The translations under genes were made by a program, and so were the position numbers. The notes beneath the pieces are model-generated. The model saw nothing but the letters and a program-made list of their open reading frames with translations, made no database searches and was not told the DNA's origin. A stretch of DNA of 64,000 nt from Oceanococcus sp. HetDA_MAG_MS8 (GTDB lineage Bacteria > Pseudomonadota > Gammaproteobacteria > Nevskiales > Oceanococcaceae): contig JAHCMK010000004.1 in assembly GCA_019192445.1 (NCBI GenBank), forward strand, positions 248,001 through 312,000. Direction: 5' to 3'. How positions within the stretch are numbered: the first letter of the stretch is position 1; every line of letters begins with the position of its first letter. Below, piece by piece: positions 46,386 through 55,662 of the stretch.

Positions 46386-46567
46386 GTCAACGGTCTTTAC
46401 TCTTCTTTCACGGCCTGACATGGAAGCTGTTATTCGAAATCCATCAAGCGTGTGAAGGAGAAAGCGCGTGTGGCGGCGCTGGCAACCATGACCAACCACC
46501 ATGGCAACGTGATGCTACGCCCCGTATGCGACCAAAACGCCTGGGTTAAAAATACCAGCTGCTGGTC

Positions 46568-48475
46568 GTGGTACTGAGCAAACTACCCCTGCATTGGCGC
46601 CTGGGCCTTCTTATGGGAGGCGTGGTCGTGATTGTGGCGGCGCTCACCACGGCCATACTCAGCAAAGAAATTGCGCATCAATCACAGCGCATGCTGGAAG
46701 GCGGGGTGCAGTCCCAGCTAAGCGCGCACGCCGAACGCGTCCGCGGCATCTTGAACGAGATTGAACGCGACCTGCAATTGCTGCATAGCCTGCCAGCGAT
46801 GCAAGAGCTGGTTCACACTCAGCCCCTACCAAGTGGGGGAATCAATGCCCAAGGGCTTCCTCAAACCACGATGGATAGCATCGCCGAGGTTTTTCGCGGG
46901 CTACTACTGAGCCGCCCGCATTATCTGCAGCTGCGTCTGCTCAATGCCAACTCTAGCGGTGCAGAGCTCATTCGTCTGGAGCGCCCGCATTTCGATTGGC
47001 CCATTCGCAAGCCTGCAGCGCTGCAACATAAGGCGCACCGTCCTTATTTCCAGGCGGCAGTGGAGCATCCGCCTGGAGAAGTGTGGATGGGCAGCCCCTC
47101 GCTCAACCGAGAGTTTGCGCAGTTACAGCAGCCTGAGCAGCCGGTGCTGCGGGCAGGTATTGCCCTAGGCCCTAGTGACTCTCAGAAGGCCGTGGCTGTG
47201 TTGCTCATTAACGTGGATGCCGACTACATCCTGCACGGAGGCGAACATGCTCCTCCTCCTGGCTACTTGCTGAGCGTGGTTAATCAGCGTGGCGAGTATT
47301 TACTGCGTGCCGATGATGGACCACGGTACGCCTTCGACCATGGCCGTACAGCGACGGCAACAAATCTCGTACCTGAGCTGCAGTCTAAACTGACGCCCTC
47401 GGCGCATTCCGACGGGCCTAGCTTATATCAGCAGGGTGGCTTCTTAACCGGTGTGCAAACCTTGTTGTACGGCACTCCGGAACAGCGCCAGCTGTTGGGA
47501 CTAATTATCCAATCTCCCATCCAAGCATCGAACCTGGTGTTGCAGAGCATCCTGCAAAAAAGCACCGGAAGCTTATTGCTGATGCTTGCGCTCACCAGCC
47601 TAGTCACATGGTTATTCGCCCGCAGCATCACCCGCCCTATCGGGACCCTGGCGTCAGCACTACAAGACCTCGAACTCGAACAGCCCTCTCTTCCCCCACT
47701 GCATGGCTCAGCTCCTGAAGTGCGTCAGCTTTATCAAAGCTTGGAGCGCCTACTGCGGCGACTACAAGAAAAACAAAACCAGTTGCTGCTTAGCCATGAT
47801 GAGCTGGAGCAATTTGCGGTCTTCGCCGGAGAGGAGATCAAACGCCCTACCAGGGCTATTCATCGGCAGCTCGCGACTATCACCAATAACGTCCAGAACC
47901 GCCTTACTCCAGATAGCCGTGAAGCCTTAGGCAAGATCGAGAGCATGATCCAGCGACAGGTCCGCCTGCTCAGCGCCATGCTCAAACACATGCGCCTGGG
48001 TGCAGACAGCGTCATTGAGCCCATTGATCTCCACTTAGTGTTTCAAGGTGCCCAACAAGACCTCGCAGACGACTTAGAGCAAGCCGGTGCCAGTATTCAT
48101 ATCCTGCACACGCTGCCGACAATTCACGGCTACCGTGATCAGCTAGAGCTGCTCTTCTTCAACCTGCTGAAGAACGCTCTGCAGTTTCATGTTCCCCCCA
48201 GCAAACCCATCATCGAGATCGGGTGTCGCTCCATAGAGCCAGGTGAGTGGCAATTGAGCTTTTGCGATAACGGCCCCGGAATTGCGCCCCAGGATGTGGA
48301 CAAAGTATTCACCGTATTTCACCGCGGGAGAAATACCGCATCCACACCAGGTGCTGGAATCGGCCTAGCCAGTTGCCGTAAGGTGGTCGCGATGCACCAT
48401 GGTGAAATTTGGCTTGATAAAAACGACCAGACTGGAGCCTGCTTTCATATGACCTTGAAGGATCTAAAGCATTGA
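46568..48475 (+). CDS. Membrane sensor kinase lacking the canonical phospho-accepting His
   Basis: 635 residues: one helix at about 13-31, a periplasmic sensor of about 300 residues (Cache-like, inferred), a second helix near 340-352 (LLLMLALTSLVTWLFARS), a HAMP linker, a dimerisation helix, and a HATPase domain with intact NLLKNALQF, DNGPGIAPQD and GAGIGLAS. In relatives the helix reads ELEQFAYVASHDLQEPLR; here it reads ELEQFAVFAGEEIKRPTR, so the His is Glu422. Nearby His409 or His431 are possible substitutes, unproven. The start is GTG 46568. A response regulator overlaps the stop. Confidence 0.82.
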   Translation: MVLSKLPLHWRLGLLMGGVVVIVAALTTAILSKEIAHQSQRMLEGGVQSQLSAHAERVRGILNEIERDLQLLHSLPAMQELVHTQPLPSGGINAQGLPQTTMDSIAEVFRGLLLSRPHYLQLRLLNANSSGAELIRLERPHFDWPIRKPAALQHKAHRPYFQAAVEHPPGEVWMGSPSLNREFAQLQQPEQPVLRAGIALGPSDSQKAVAVLLINVDADYILHGGEHAPPPGYLLSVVNQRGEYLLRADDGPRYAFDHGRTATATNLVPELQSKLTPSAHSDGPSLYQQGGFLTGVQTLLYGTPEQRQLLGLIIQSPIQASNLVLQSILQKSTGSLLLMLALTSLVTWLFARSITRPIGTLASALQDLELEQPSLPPLHGSAPEVRQLYQSLERLLRRLQEKQNQLLLSHDELEQFAVFAGEEIKRPTRAIHRQLATITNNVQNRLTPDSREALGKIESMIQRQVRLLSAMLKHMRLGADSVIEPIDLHLVFQGAQQDLADDLEQAGASIHILHTLPTIHGYRDQLELLFFNLLKNALQFHVPPSKPIIEIGCRSIEPGEWQLSFCDNGPGIAPQDVDKVFTVFHRGRNTASTPGAGIGLASCRKVVAMHHGEIWLDKNDQTGACFHMTLKDLKH

Positions 48476-48900
48476 GCGCATTGCATGAAATTCTGCTGGT
48501 GGATGACAACCCGGCAGATAACTTTATTCACAAGTCGGTCATAGAACGTCTACACGCCGCGGGCAAGATTACCGTGGCCGAAGATGGCGCCCAGGCGTTG
48601 GAATACCTTCAAGACATTGCGGCCTCGCCAGAGCGGCGCATGCCCGAGCTTATCTTCCTCGACATCAACATGCCCCGCATGAATGGCTGGGAGTTCTTAG
48701 ACCAGTTGGAAGCCATGGAAGACGCCATGCAAGGCACCATCGTGGTAATGATGCTGACCACTTCTCTGCATCCAGACGATCAAGCTGCCGCCGACCAACG
48801 CAAGGAACTGGCTGGTTTTTTGAACAAGCCTCTCACCAAAGCTGCACTGGGAGAACTGCTTGAAGAGAAGTTTCCTGGCCGGTTTTCGCGGGCAGACTAA
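48472..48900 (+). CDS. Single-domain response regulator (Rcp1-like)
   Basis: 142-residue CheY-like receiver without an output domain. All key residues are present: Asp11-Asp12, acceptor Asp64 (IFLDINMPRMNGWEF), Thr96/Thr97 and Lys119 (FLNKPL). This is the form usually partnered with phytochrome-like or cytoplasmic histidine kinases. The start is TTG 48472 overlapping the kinase stop (TTGA); a second TTG at 48481 is possible. An ATG in this stretch is out of frame. It pairs with a kinase whose acceptor His is missing, so phosphate may come from elsewhere or flow back. Confidence 0.9.
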   Translation: MSALHEILLVDDNPADNFIHKSVIERLHAAGKITVAEDGAQALEYLQDIAASPERRMPELIFLDINMPRMNGWEFLDQLEAMEDAMQGTIVVMMLTTSLHPDDQAAADQRKELAGFLNKPLTKAALGELLEEKFPGRFSRAD

Positions 48901-48917
48901 AAAAGCCGACGTCGGCT
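48898..48917 (-). terminator. Probable terminator of the PHP lipoprotein gene
   Basis: On the minus strand a five-base stem AGCCG/CGGCT with loop ACGT is followed by six T. It lies 28 bases past the stop at 48945. It could also act on the plus strand, although without a T run. Confidence 0.55.
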
Positions 48918-48944
48918 GATGTGATTCAGGGCTCGGGTTTGCGG

Positions 48945-51785
48945 CTACTGAAAATTCCCAAAGGACATAACCGCCTCGTTGTAGGGGTGCTCATCGAAGC
49001 AGTCATGCTGCTCCTCACACTCGGGACACACCGCCAACCTCAAAGCCGACTTCACCAAAGCAGACGCGCTTACTGGTTTATCCGCTGCCTCATTGAGAGC
49101 CACGGCATAGATCTGCTGGGTGCGGTCACGCTGCAGCCGCTGCGCATTGCGGGTGGAGGCCAAGAGCAGGTACTCACCGGCCAGGACTGGCCAGGTATTC
49201 ACACCGGGGCTGGGGATCAAACGCCCCTCGGACCAGCCATGCTGAAAATCCGCCACCATCGCGCGCCAGCGCCAATCTGCACTGCGGCTATCAAACCAGG
49301 TCATGCGCATACCGAAGGACGCTTGAGCCGCTAAACGAGGCCGGGTCGCAGAGCTGGCCGGCTGCCGCGACACCGACACGGGTGCCGAGAACTGCTCGTC
49401 TTGCGGTTTGCGATGACTGGCCACAACTTCCAAATTCGCCCCCGCAGCCTGTAGCGGCTTGCTATCCCAGGCTAGGTGCACGGTGCCCAGCGTATCCACG
49501 GCGATATCTACGTGACGGTCGGCGCGATCGGCCGCTCCCAGGTAGCGAATGGGGCTGCCTTCGGCCAAGCTGCGTACAGCGATTTGCCAGTCGTCGGGGT
49601 TGGTTCCTTCGCCGTAGCTAGCCTGCCCGGTCCACAGGGGATCCAGATCAAAACGGTTGTCTTGCCAGGCCACCCACACGCTGCCATCCAGCGCTGCGGC
49701 TACAGCGGGCTTCACCGATGCCGGGAAGCGGGCGCTGCGCGCATCCAGCGGGTTGGCTTCATTAAATGCTTTATCGCTGCGACTGAGGTTACGCGGCGCG
49801 GACACCGCCCCCGACGGGTTCAGGCTAGCGGCAAAGATGTCGTAGGGCTGCTCCGGCACGATTTGCTGCCAGACCACATGCACCACTCCAGCGGTGTCGA
49901 TGGCCACATCCGGATGCATGGCCTGCCCATCGGGAGTGGCTACCGCAATCTCCGGCCCGAAGCTATGTCCGGCATCCTGACTGAGGCGGGCATAGACCGC
50001 CGGCTGGCGTGGAATCTGTCCCGCACGCTCGTCTTGCCAGACCACCGCCACCAGATCCCCGCGGGCGGCAATGGCAGGAAATCGTCCGCTGCTGAACTGA
50101 TTCAATGTCAGGCTGGACTGCCAGCGACCATCTCCATCGCGGCGGCGGTAGTGCACTGTTGTTGCACGGTCACTATGTCGCTCGGCGACCACATGTAAAG
50201 TGGCATCCACAGCGACCGCATCAGGAAAGCCTGCAAATTCGCCCGGAGCGCCCAACACATATTCCGCCGCATCGGGCTGCCCCCCATCGGGTGGGGGTGT
50301 GGCTGGCCCGACCGGTGTGACGGGGGCTTCCGAGACAAAGATGGGCGATGTGATAGCACGCAGTTGATCAAACAGCTCTTGCGAGAGATTCTCGAAATCG
50401 TAGGGTCCCAAGGCCACACCAAAGAGGATGCTCGCCGGCTCCGTCAAACCGATGCTGCGCGCTTCAGCCCGATACCAGGTCGGCGTATCCGGCGTGGTCA
50501 GCTCCAGAGTGAAGACTTCGCTGCCCACAGACGTCGGGAAGAACTCGGCAATAGGGCCGGCTGACCGCCCAGGCGCGGCGTACACCAGAATGCGTGTGCC
50601 GATGCCGTTAACGGCTTCAATTTGCAGGCGCCCACTGCTGCCAGTCGGAACAAAGACCTCATCACCGGCTTGAAATTCGAAGTCAGCCTCATCATCGAAG
50701 TCGGCCCGCATCCGCAGCCGTACCGAGGCCTGCTCGCGCGAGAATATGGAGGTGCGCGCGCCACGCATGGCGTCCAGCAAGGCCCGCTCACTGAACGCTG
50801 GCGCCAGCACTTCGGTGGCCGGGCGCCCCGGAGTCCCACCCAGCGCCCACAGCTCTTTGAAGTGATTGTCACTGGCACCCGCCACACCAAAACGCCAGCC
50901 GGCATTCCAGCGATTTTCGGCGTAATCGATTTCCAGCTCGGCGTTTTCGGCCCGATTCCAGACCTCGACCAGATCCACACCAATGGCGTCGGCACGGTCC
51001 GTGGGGTTGTTGTCATCGTCGGTGGAGTCACGATCCGGATGCGCTGTCACCCAGGCCGCTCCCTGACTATGAGCCATCCAGATCGACTCCTGAACCACGC
51101 GGCTTTCGAGGGCCTCGGCCAGGCTGGCGTTTTGATCGATCATGTCGACCGCGCCGTGTACGGTGGCATGCGGCCGCCCGTTGGCCTCTTCGCCGGGGAT
51201 GAGCAACAGGCGCTCGGAGCGCCAGTTGGGGTCATAGTGGTGGTCGTAAGTCCGGTGGTCGGTAAACGGCAGGAAGTCCAGAGAGCCCAGAGCTTCCACC
51301 AGGGTAATGATGTCCTTGAGCGGCATATTGCCGGGGGCTGCGTCATCAAAACCTTGGCGAATCAAACTGCCGTCGCTGGAATGATCGGAATGTGTATGCA
51401 TATCCCCAGAGTAGCGTTGCCCGGGGGCCGCTTTGGGCGCGGGAACAAAGCGCGCGGTGACCCGCGCCTGCGGACCGGCCAACTGGCACTGCTGCGCTTC
51501 CGTGCTCTGGCAGTCGCCCTCCCAGCCCGCAAACTGCCAACCGCGCGCAGGCACCGCTTCCAGAGTGGCGGGCTCGGCAAGCGGCTGCGTACAACTGTTC
51601 AAGCAGTCCAAGCCGCGTGGCGATGAGACCACCTGCCCCTGACCCTGAATGGTCAGAGCCAGACTCTGGTCAGGAGTAGTCTCGCGGCCTGGGGCGTTCA
51701 AGTCGACCGCATTGCGACCGCCCTCGCAGGACACCAGTGCGGCCAGGACAAACAACCCCGCCCCGTATCGAACAGTACTAGTCAT
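48945..51785 (-). CDS. Large lipoprotein with InlB-like repeat, PHP/CehA metallohydrolase and propeller-like domain
   Basis: 946 residues. Lipoprotein signal LAALVSC with Cys20 followed by EGGRN. Next is a divergent InlB B-repeat (LTIQGQGQVVSSPRGLDC, then GWQFAGWEGDC with paired Cys). Then a PHP-type domain with metal-binding GDMHTHSDHSSDG, FLPFTDHRTYD, AHSQGAAWVTAHPD and GASDNHF, similar to CehA/McbA. The last 400 residues show repeats of the sort VVWQDERAG, VVWQQIVP and VWVAWQDNRF, like sialidase BNR/Asp-box beta-propellers. Probably a surface phosphoesterase or related hydrolase. It is 17 bases after the phosphodiesterase gene. Confidence 0.82.
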   Translation of the reverse strand: MTSTVRYGAGLFVLAALVSCEGGRNAVDLNAPGRETTPDQSLALTIQGQGQVVSSPRGLDCLNSCTQPLAEPATLEAVPARGWQFAGWEGDCQSTEAQQCQLAGPQARVTARFVPAPKAAPGQRYSGDMHTHSDHSSDGSLIRQGFDDAAPGNMPLKDIITLVEALGSLDFLPFTDHRTYDHHYDPNWRSERLLLIPGEEANGRPHATVHGAVDMIDQNASLAEALESRVVQESIWMAHSQGAAWVTAHPDRDSTDDDNNPTDRADAIGVDLVEVWNRAENAELEIDYAENRWNAGWRFGVAGASDNHFKELWALGGTPGRPATEVLAPAFSERALLDAMRGARTSIFSREQASVRLRMRADFDDEADFEFQAGDEVFVPTGSSGRLQIEAVNGIGTRILVYAAPGRSAGPIAEFFPTSVGSEVFTLELTTPDTPTWYRAEARSIGLTEPASILFGVALGPYDFENLSQELFDQLRAITSPIFVSEAPVTPVGPATPPPDGGQPDAAEYVLGAPGEFAGFPDAVAVDATLHVVAERHSDRATTVHYRRRDGDGRWQSSLTLNQFSSGRFPAIAARGDLVAVVWQDERAGQIPRQPAVYARLSQDAGHSFGPEIAVATPDGQAMHPDVAIDTAGVVHVVWQQIVPEQPYDIFAASLNPSGAVSAPRNLSRSDKAFNEANPLDARSARFPASVKPAVAAALDGSVWVAWQDNRFDLDPLWTGQASYGEGTNPDDWQIAVRSLAEGSPIRYLGAADRADRHVDIAVDTLGTVHLAWDSKPLQAAGANLEVVASHRKPQDEQFSAPVSVSRQPASSATRPRLAAQASFGMRMTWFDSRSADWRWRAMVADFQHGWSEGRLIPSPGVNTWPVLAGEYLLLASTRNAQRLQRDRTQQIYAVALNEAADKPVSASALVKSALRLAVCPECEEQHDCFDEHPYNEAVMSFGNFQ

Positions 51786-51802
51786 GCCCTGCTCCAGCTC
51801 AA

Positions 51803-52774
51803 CTAACGAATGGGCGCCGGGCAGCCGAAATCCGTCTCGCTAAGTACAGCCCTATAGCGGTCCGGATAATCGGTAAACAGGCCGTCCACGCACAGGCTGG
51901 CGGCACTGCGCAGATCCTCTTCAGCATTGATGGTGTAGGGGTGAATAGCCATGCCGAGCTGGTGCGCCTGATCGACCGTGAAGGCATTCAGCTCGGCCCG
52001 GTTGGGGCCAATTCCAAAACTGTAAGCCGAAGCCAGGGGCGCGGCGATATTGGTGCCTGCTGCAAACAGCTGGATCAGTGGAACCTGAGGATCCAGCGCA
52101 AACATGTTCAGCAAAGAGGTGGGGATAAAAGACTGCACCAGTACCTGCCGCTGTTCCACCATGCCCTCATAGAGGTCGTAGGCCTTAATCAAATCTAACA
52201 GGGTTTGCTCTACAGCCCCACCCGTGGTGATGTTGGGCTTGATCTCGATGTAGTACTTGGCCGCCTGGCCATAACGCTGAAACACTTCTTCCAGCGTGGG
52301 GATGGGCAACCCCACATATTCCGGCTTGGCCTTGTCTGGATAGCGCTCGTTAAACCATGAGCCCATGTCACAGGTCTTGAGCTGCTCCAGGGTTTTGTCG
52401 GAGACATTGCCGCTGCAGTTTTCGGCCGGGCCGCGGGCTGTGCGATCCAAAGTGTCATCATGGATGCAGACCAGAACTCCGTCCGCCGTGGGCAGCACAT
52501 CCTGCTCGATGTACTCCGCACCCATCTGGATGGCCAGGTCATAGGCCGCCAAGGTGTGTTCCGGCGCATGGCCCGATGCACCCCGGTGCGCCACGATGAC
52601 TTGGTCGGTCTTGAGCGGAGCTAAGCTCGGGTTCGGTGTGGGCATGACCGCCACCGGGCTCGGCGATGGCGTGGGTGCCGTATCTGTTGCCGGGTCGTCA
52701 TCACGACCGCCGGTAGTACTAGAGCCACAAGCTGTCAGCAGTGCGGCCACTGCCACCGAATAAAGAGCGCGCAT
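51803..52774 (-). CDS. glpQ: Glycerophosphodiester phosphodiesterase lipoprotein
   Basis: Hydrolyses glycerophosphodiesters to sn-glycerol-3-phosphate and an alcohol. It has 323 residues with a lipoprotein signal (VAALLTAC, Cys16), a Pro/Ser/Thr-rich linker, then the GDPD barrel: VIVAHRGASGHAPEHTLAAY with catalytic HR, and YIEQDVLPTADGVLVCIHDDTLDRT with the E-x-D and H-D ligands. It is upstream of the PHP lipoprotein gene and probably in one transcript with it. No adjacent GlpT-type transporter is seen. A Pho-box-like repeat stands 46 bases before its ATG. Confidence 0.92.
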   Translation of the reverse strand: MRALYSVAVAALLTACGSSTTGGRDDDPATDTAPTPSPSPVAVMPTPNPSLAPLKTDQVIVAHRGASGHAPEHTLAAYDLAIQMGAEYIEQDVLPTADGVLVCIHDDTLDRTARGPAENCSGNVSDKTLEQLKTCDMGSWFNERYPDKAKPEYVGLPIPTLEEVFQRYGQAAKYYIEIKPNITTGGAVEQTLLDLIKAYDLYEGMVEQRQVLVQSFIPTSLLNMFALDPQVPLIQLFAAGTNIAAPLASAYSFGIGPNRAELNAFTVDQAHQLGMAIHPYTINAEEDLRSAASLCVDGLFTDYPDRYRAVLSETDFGCPAPIR

Positions 52775-52819
52775 TGGGAGGTTCTCGGAGCACGGGACTC
52801 ACAAGCTTAGGCTGCAAAG

Positions 52820-52837
52820 ATGACAAGCTGATGAGCG
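52820..52837 (-). promoter_or_regulatory. Pho-box-like direct repeat before the phosphodiesterase gene
   Basis: Reading on the minus strand, CGCTCAT and TTGTCAT are separated by four bases (5 and 6 of 7 matches to CTGTCAT). Ten bases further is TAAGCT, a fair -10 element at the spacing expected for PhoB-activated promoters. Confidence 0.45.
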
Positions 52838-53014
52838 CAGCTCAAGCACCCACAGCACCTCAGGGCGAAGCCCATGCGCCAAGCCCAACGCCTGCCTGAC
52901 TCCCCGACTGCATTCGACTCTGAAGCAGCGCCGGCCTCGCTATAGTCGAACACCCAGGCAGTATCAAAGCTCTCCTTCCAAACCCCAACGGGCTCCTGCA
53001 CCTCAGCCCATGCC

Positions 53015-55534
53015 CTAAAACCAGGCCGGATAGCCCGGACACTCGGATTGTGGCCCGTCCACGGTAAACACCCGACTCACCCCGCTGAAGCTCTGACGCT
53101 GCCCCGCATCGGCTTCGATAAGGGCCGGCACAGCCGTGCCGGCATAGCGGATGCGGTACTGGCCTGCAGGCAGGTTGGCCGGCAGATGCCAGATCACCTC
53201 AATCTCGGACTGACGTCCAGGCAGGGTTTGACCGGCCACCGGGCTTTCTGGTGTGGGCCGCCAGTAGAAGATCAGGCCGGGGTCCCAGTCTTGGGCGACC
53301 ACCTCCCATTGCTCTGGCCCCACCTGACGCTCGGCGAAGACATAACCACGATTCAAGACCTCGGCGGTGTCATTGCGCGGATGCGCGCCGGCAAAGCGAA
53401 CCTCCACAGTCTCTCCTGGCGCGTAGGCCTCCGCTGCATCCTCGAGCACGGCGCCAAACTCGGCGCCGCCGGGCCGGGCATCGGCCGCGATATACGGCAA
53501 ACGAGCAGGAGGCGGCGGCGTGGTGCGTGGCGCGGGCACGCCGGCGGGTGCGGGCTGACCGTCGCGCAGGCTGATGGCCAACTGGCGCAGCTCCTGGCGC
53601 ACGGCCGCCAGGGTCCAGGGGCCAAAATGGGTGGACGCTGCTTCGTATTGCTGAGTGGCGTATTCCTCACGCGTGGTGAGGTACTGCACGAAATCATTAC
53701 TCAAGGCCGCGACCACCACATAGTCGATGCCCGCTCCGCGCAGCTCAGCCATCACGGTCTCGCGAATTCGCCGAGCGGCCATGGTGGTGACCTCCCAGGG
53801 CAATGCCACGATAGCCAGTTGGCCCAGACTCAGGATCTGCAGGGGCAAATCGCTATTGGAAATGAAGTCGGTGCTGCCAATGGGGAACAGGATGGGTTTT
53901 TCGGCATGGCAGCTGTAATCGGCATCGGGCAAGCCCGGCAAGGCACCCAATCCCCCCGTCAGCGCACAGCCCAGACTGCTGCCCACGGTTGAGGCCGGAA
54001 TGACCGGGTAACCACTACCGCTGGCATTGGCGGCTGCGGTTTCCAAAGCCAGTGCGATATCGGTGGCCAGGGCATCCAGTAGATTGACGTCGGCGCAGGT
54101 CACCCCCTCTTGGGAGGGGCCACGCTGGTCTTCCGCGCCGGCGGCCATGGAATATCCCAATGCTGCGCTGCAGGTGCGCTTGTCGGCGTCGTCCAGCGCG
54201 GCGGGATGCTGCAGGCTGTCCAGAATCACCGGGTCGCTCACCTCGATGCTGTCCATGGGGGCGTGCATCAGACGGCTGTCGAGCTCGCCGCGAATGCGTA
54301 CACCGCCGCCGTCGTAGAGCTCAATCGCCCGCGCCAACTGTTTCACCCCATGGGCGGCATTGGACTGCAAAGTATTCTCACCGCAGCCAATACGAGGATC
54401 GGGAAAAGGATGCTCCCGAAAACACAGATTGGGGCTGGCATCGCCTTCATCCGACTGGGCGAAGGCCGCAACGAAGCGATCCTGGCCATCCGGCGCCGTA
54501 TAGTCGGTTTGCATCATGGCCTCGAAGGCCCGCGCCGCTAGGCCTTTGTTATCCGAACTGATCAAAGGCTCTGCCGTACCTACGGACACGGTGTGCACGC
54601 CGAAGAAGTTGAGCAAGCCGATGGAACGGCCGTTGGCCCGGTCGAAGCGCAGTTGGAGCATGCGCTTGTTCACCCGCACCTCGTCACCACTCTGGTTCAA
54701 CCATTCCTGGCGCTCACTCTCGGGGTTATTGGCATAGGCCGGCTCGGAGCGGTTGTCATTGGCGTTGAGCAGCTCGCCCAGCGCCAGGCGAATGGTGCCC
54801 GGCTCGGGGTGGGCTTCGAGATTCACATGCGCCTGCCGGATGGCCTTGTAGATCGCCTGCGTATACACCTCGTGAACCAGGGCGTCGTACCCCAAACGGA
54901 AAAGATTGAAGGCGGTGTGGTGCGCCTCCCCACCCGGTCCGGAATGGGTATGGGTGGCGCTGAGCATGATGTTATCGGGGCCGTAATGCGGAGCCAGCTC
55001 CGGGTCTGCGGCCACCAGGTCCAGCACAGTCTGGCGCGTACCCTGAGTCATGAAGCCCGTTTCGGTCACGGCGATCACCTGGCTGCGGCCGCTGCAGGGG
55101 TCGCGCAGGGCGAAGGCCCGGGCAAATTGACGCAAGTGAATACCGCGCAACACATGATCCGGCGCTTCATAGCCCGCCGAGATGCTGTCACCGGCGGGAC
55201 CGGTCATGTCCTGCACGCCGCTGCCCATCAGGTACTGCTCGTTCTGTGCGCAGGCCCCCGAGTTAAGGCTGGCCGATGCCGGGCGTTCAACCAGCGCAGC
55301 CGGCTCTAAATCGACCCGCCCTGGCAAGTCGCGCCCCGGCCCCAGCTCGCGCAGCGGGCTTTGCAGGGCGCAGGCACCCAAGGTGGTTTTGCTCGCTAAC
55401 TGCGCCTGCAGCGGAGCTTGGCCTCCGGACGGCTCCTGGGCTGAACCAGGCCGGCCACCGCCGCAACCCGCGGCCAATAGCAAACTTGCAATCGTGATGA
55501 GTAGCGCCCGCACCGGGCCGCTTCGCTTCGTCAT
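53015..55534 (-). CDS. Neutral/alkaline ceramidase lipoprotein
   Basis: Hydrolyses the amide bond of ceramide to sphingosine and fatty acid, with zinc. It has 839 residues with a lipoprotein signal (ASLLLAAGC, Cys24, then GGGRPG). The catalytic part has the family motifs SATHTHSGPGGEAHHTA, LLNFFGVHTVSVGT, DNKGLAARAFE, AQSDEGDASPNLCF and YEAASTHFGPWT. A C-terminal beta domain follows from about residue 650, after a Pro-rich linker. AAGGAG stands five bases before ATG 55534; the frame is open earlier. Bacteria with this enzyme usually act on host or algal sphingolipids. Confidence 0.92.
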   Translation of the reverse strand: MTKRSGPVRALLITIASLLLAAGCGGGRPGSAQEPSGGQAPLQAQLASKTTLGACALQSPLRELGPGRDLPGRVDLEPAALVERPASASLNSGACAQNEQYLMGSGVQDMTGPAGDSISAGYEAPDHVLRGIHLRQFARAFALRDPCSGRSQVIAVTETGFMTQGTRQTVLDLVAADPELAPHYGPDNIMLSATHTHSGPGGEAHHTAFNLFRLGYDALVHEVYTQAIYKAIRQAHVNLEAHPEPGTIRLALGELLNANDNRSEPAYANNPESERQEWLNQSGDEVRVNKRMLQLRFDRANGRSIGLLNFFGVHTVSVGTAEPLISSDNKGLAARAFEAMMQTDYTAPDGQDRFVAAFAQSDEGDASPNLCFREHPFPDPRIGCGENTLQSNAAHGVKQLARAIELYDGGGVRIRGELDSRLMHAPMDSIEVSDPVILDSLQHPAALDDADKRTCSAALGYSMAAGAEDQRGPSQEGVTCADVNLLDALATDIALALETAAANASGSGYPVIPASTVGSSLGCALTGGLGALPGLPDADYSCHAEKPILFPIGSTDFISNSDLPLQILSLGQLAIVALPWEVTTMAARRIRETVMAELRGAGIDYVVVAALSNDFVQYLTTREEYATQQYEAASTHFGPWTLAAVRQELRQLAISLRDGQPAPAGVPAPRTTPPPPARLPYIAADARPGGAEFGAVLEDAAEAYAPGETVEVRFAGAHPRNDTAEVLNRGYVFAERQVGPEQWEVVAQDWDPGLIFYWRPTPESPVAGQTLPGRQSEIEVIWHLPANLPAGQYRIRYAGTAVPALIEADAGQRQSFSGVSRVFTVDGPQSECPGYPAWF

Positions 55535-55662
55535 GGGGACTCCTTTCGCACCATGCGCCCACTCCCGGCAGGCGCTCCCCATTATCGCAGCTTGGGACTA
55601 CGCCCTCCCGTCGTAATTTTTGCTTCGACGGTGTGGTTTGGAGTGGTCTTCGTTTGGCAACG

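Noticed and set aside
50622-51626. 334-codon frame antisense to the PHP lipoprotein gene
   Set aside because: Shadow of codon bias; the minus-strand gene has a lipobox and metal motifs.
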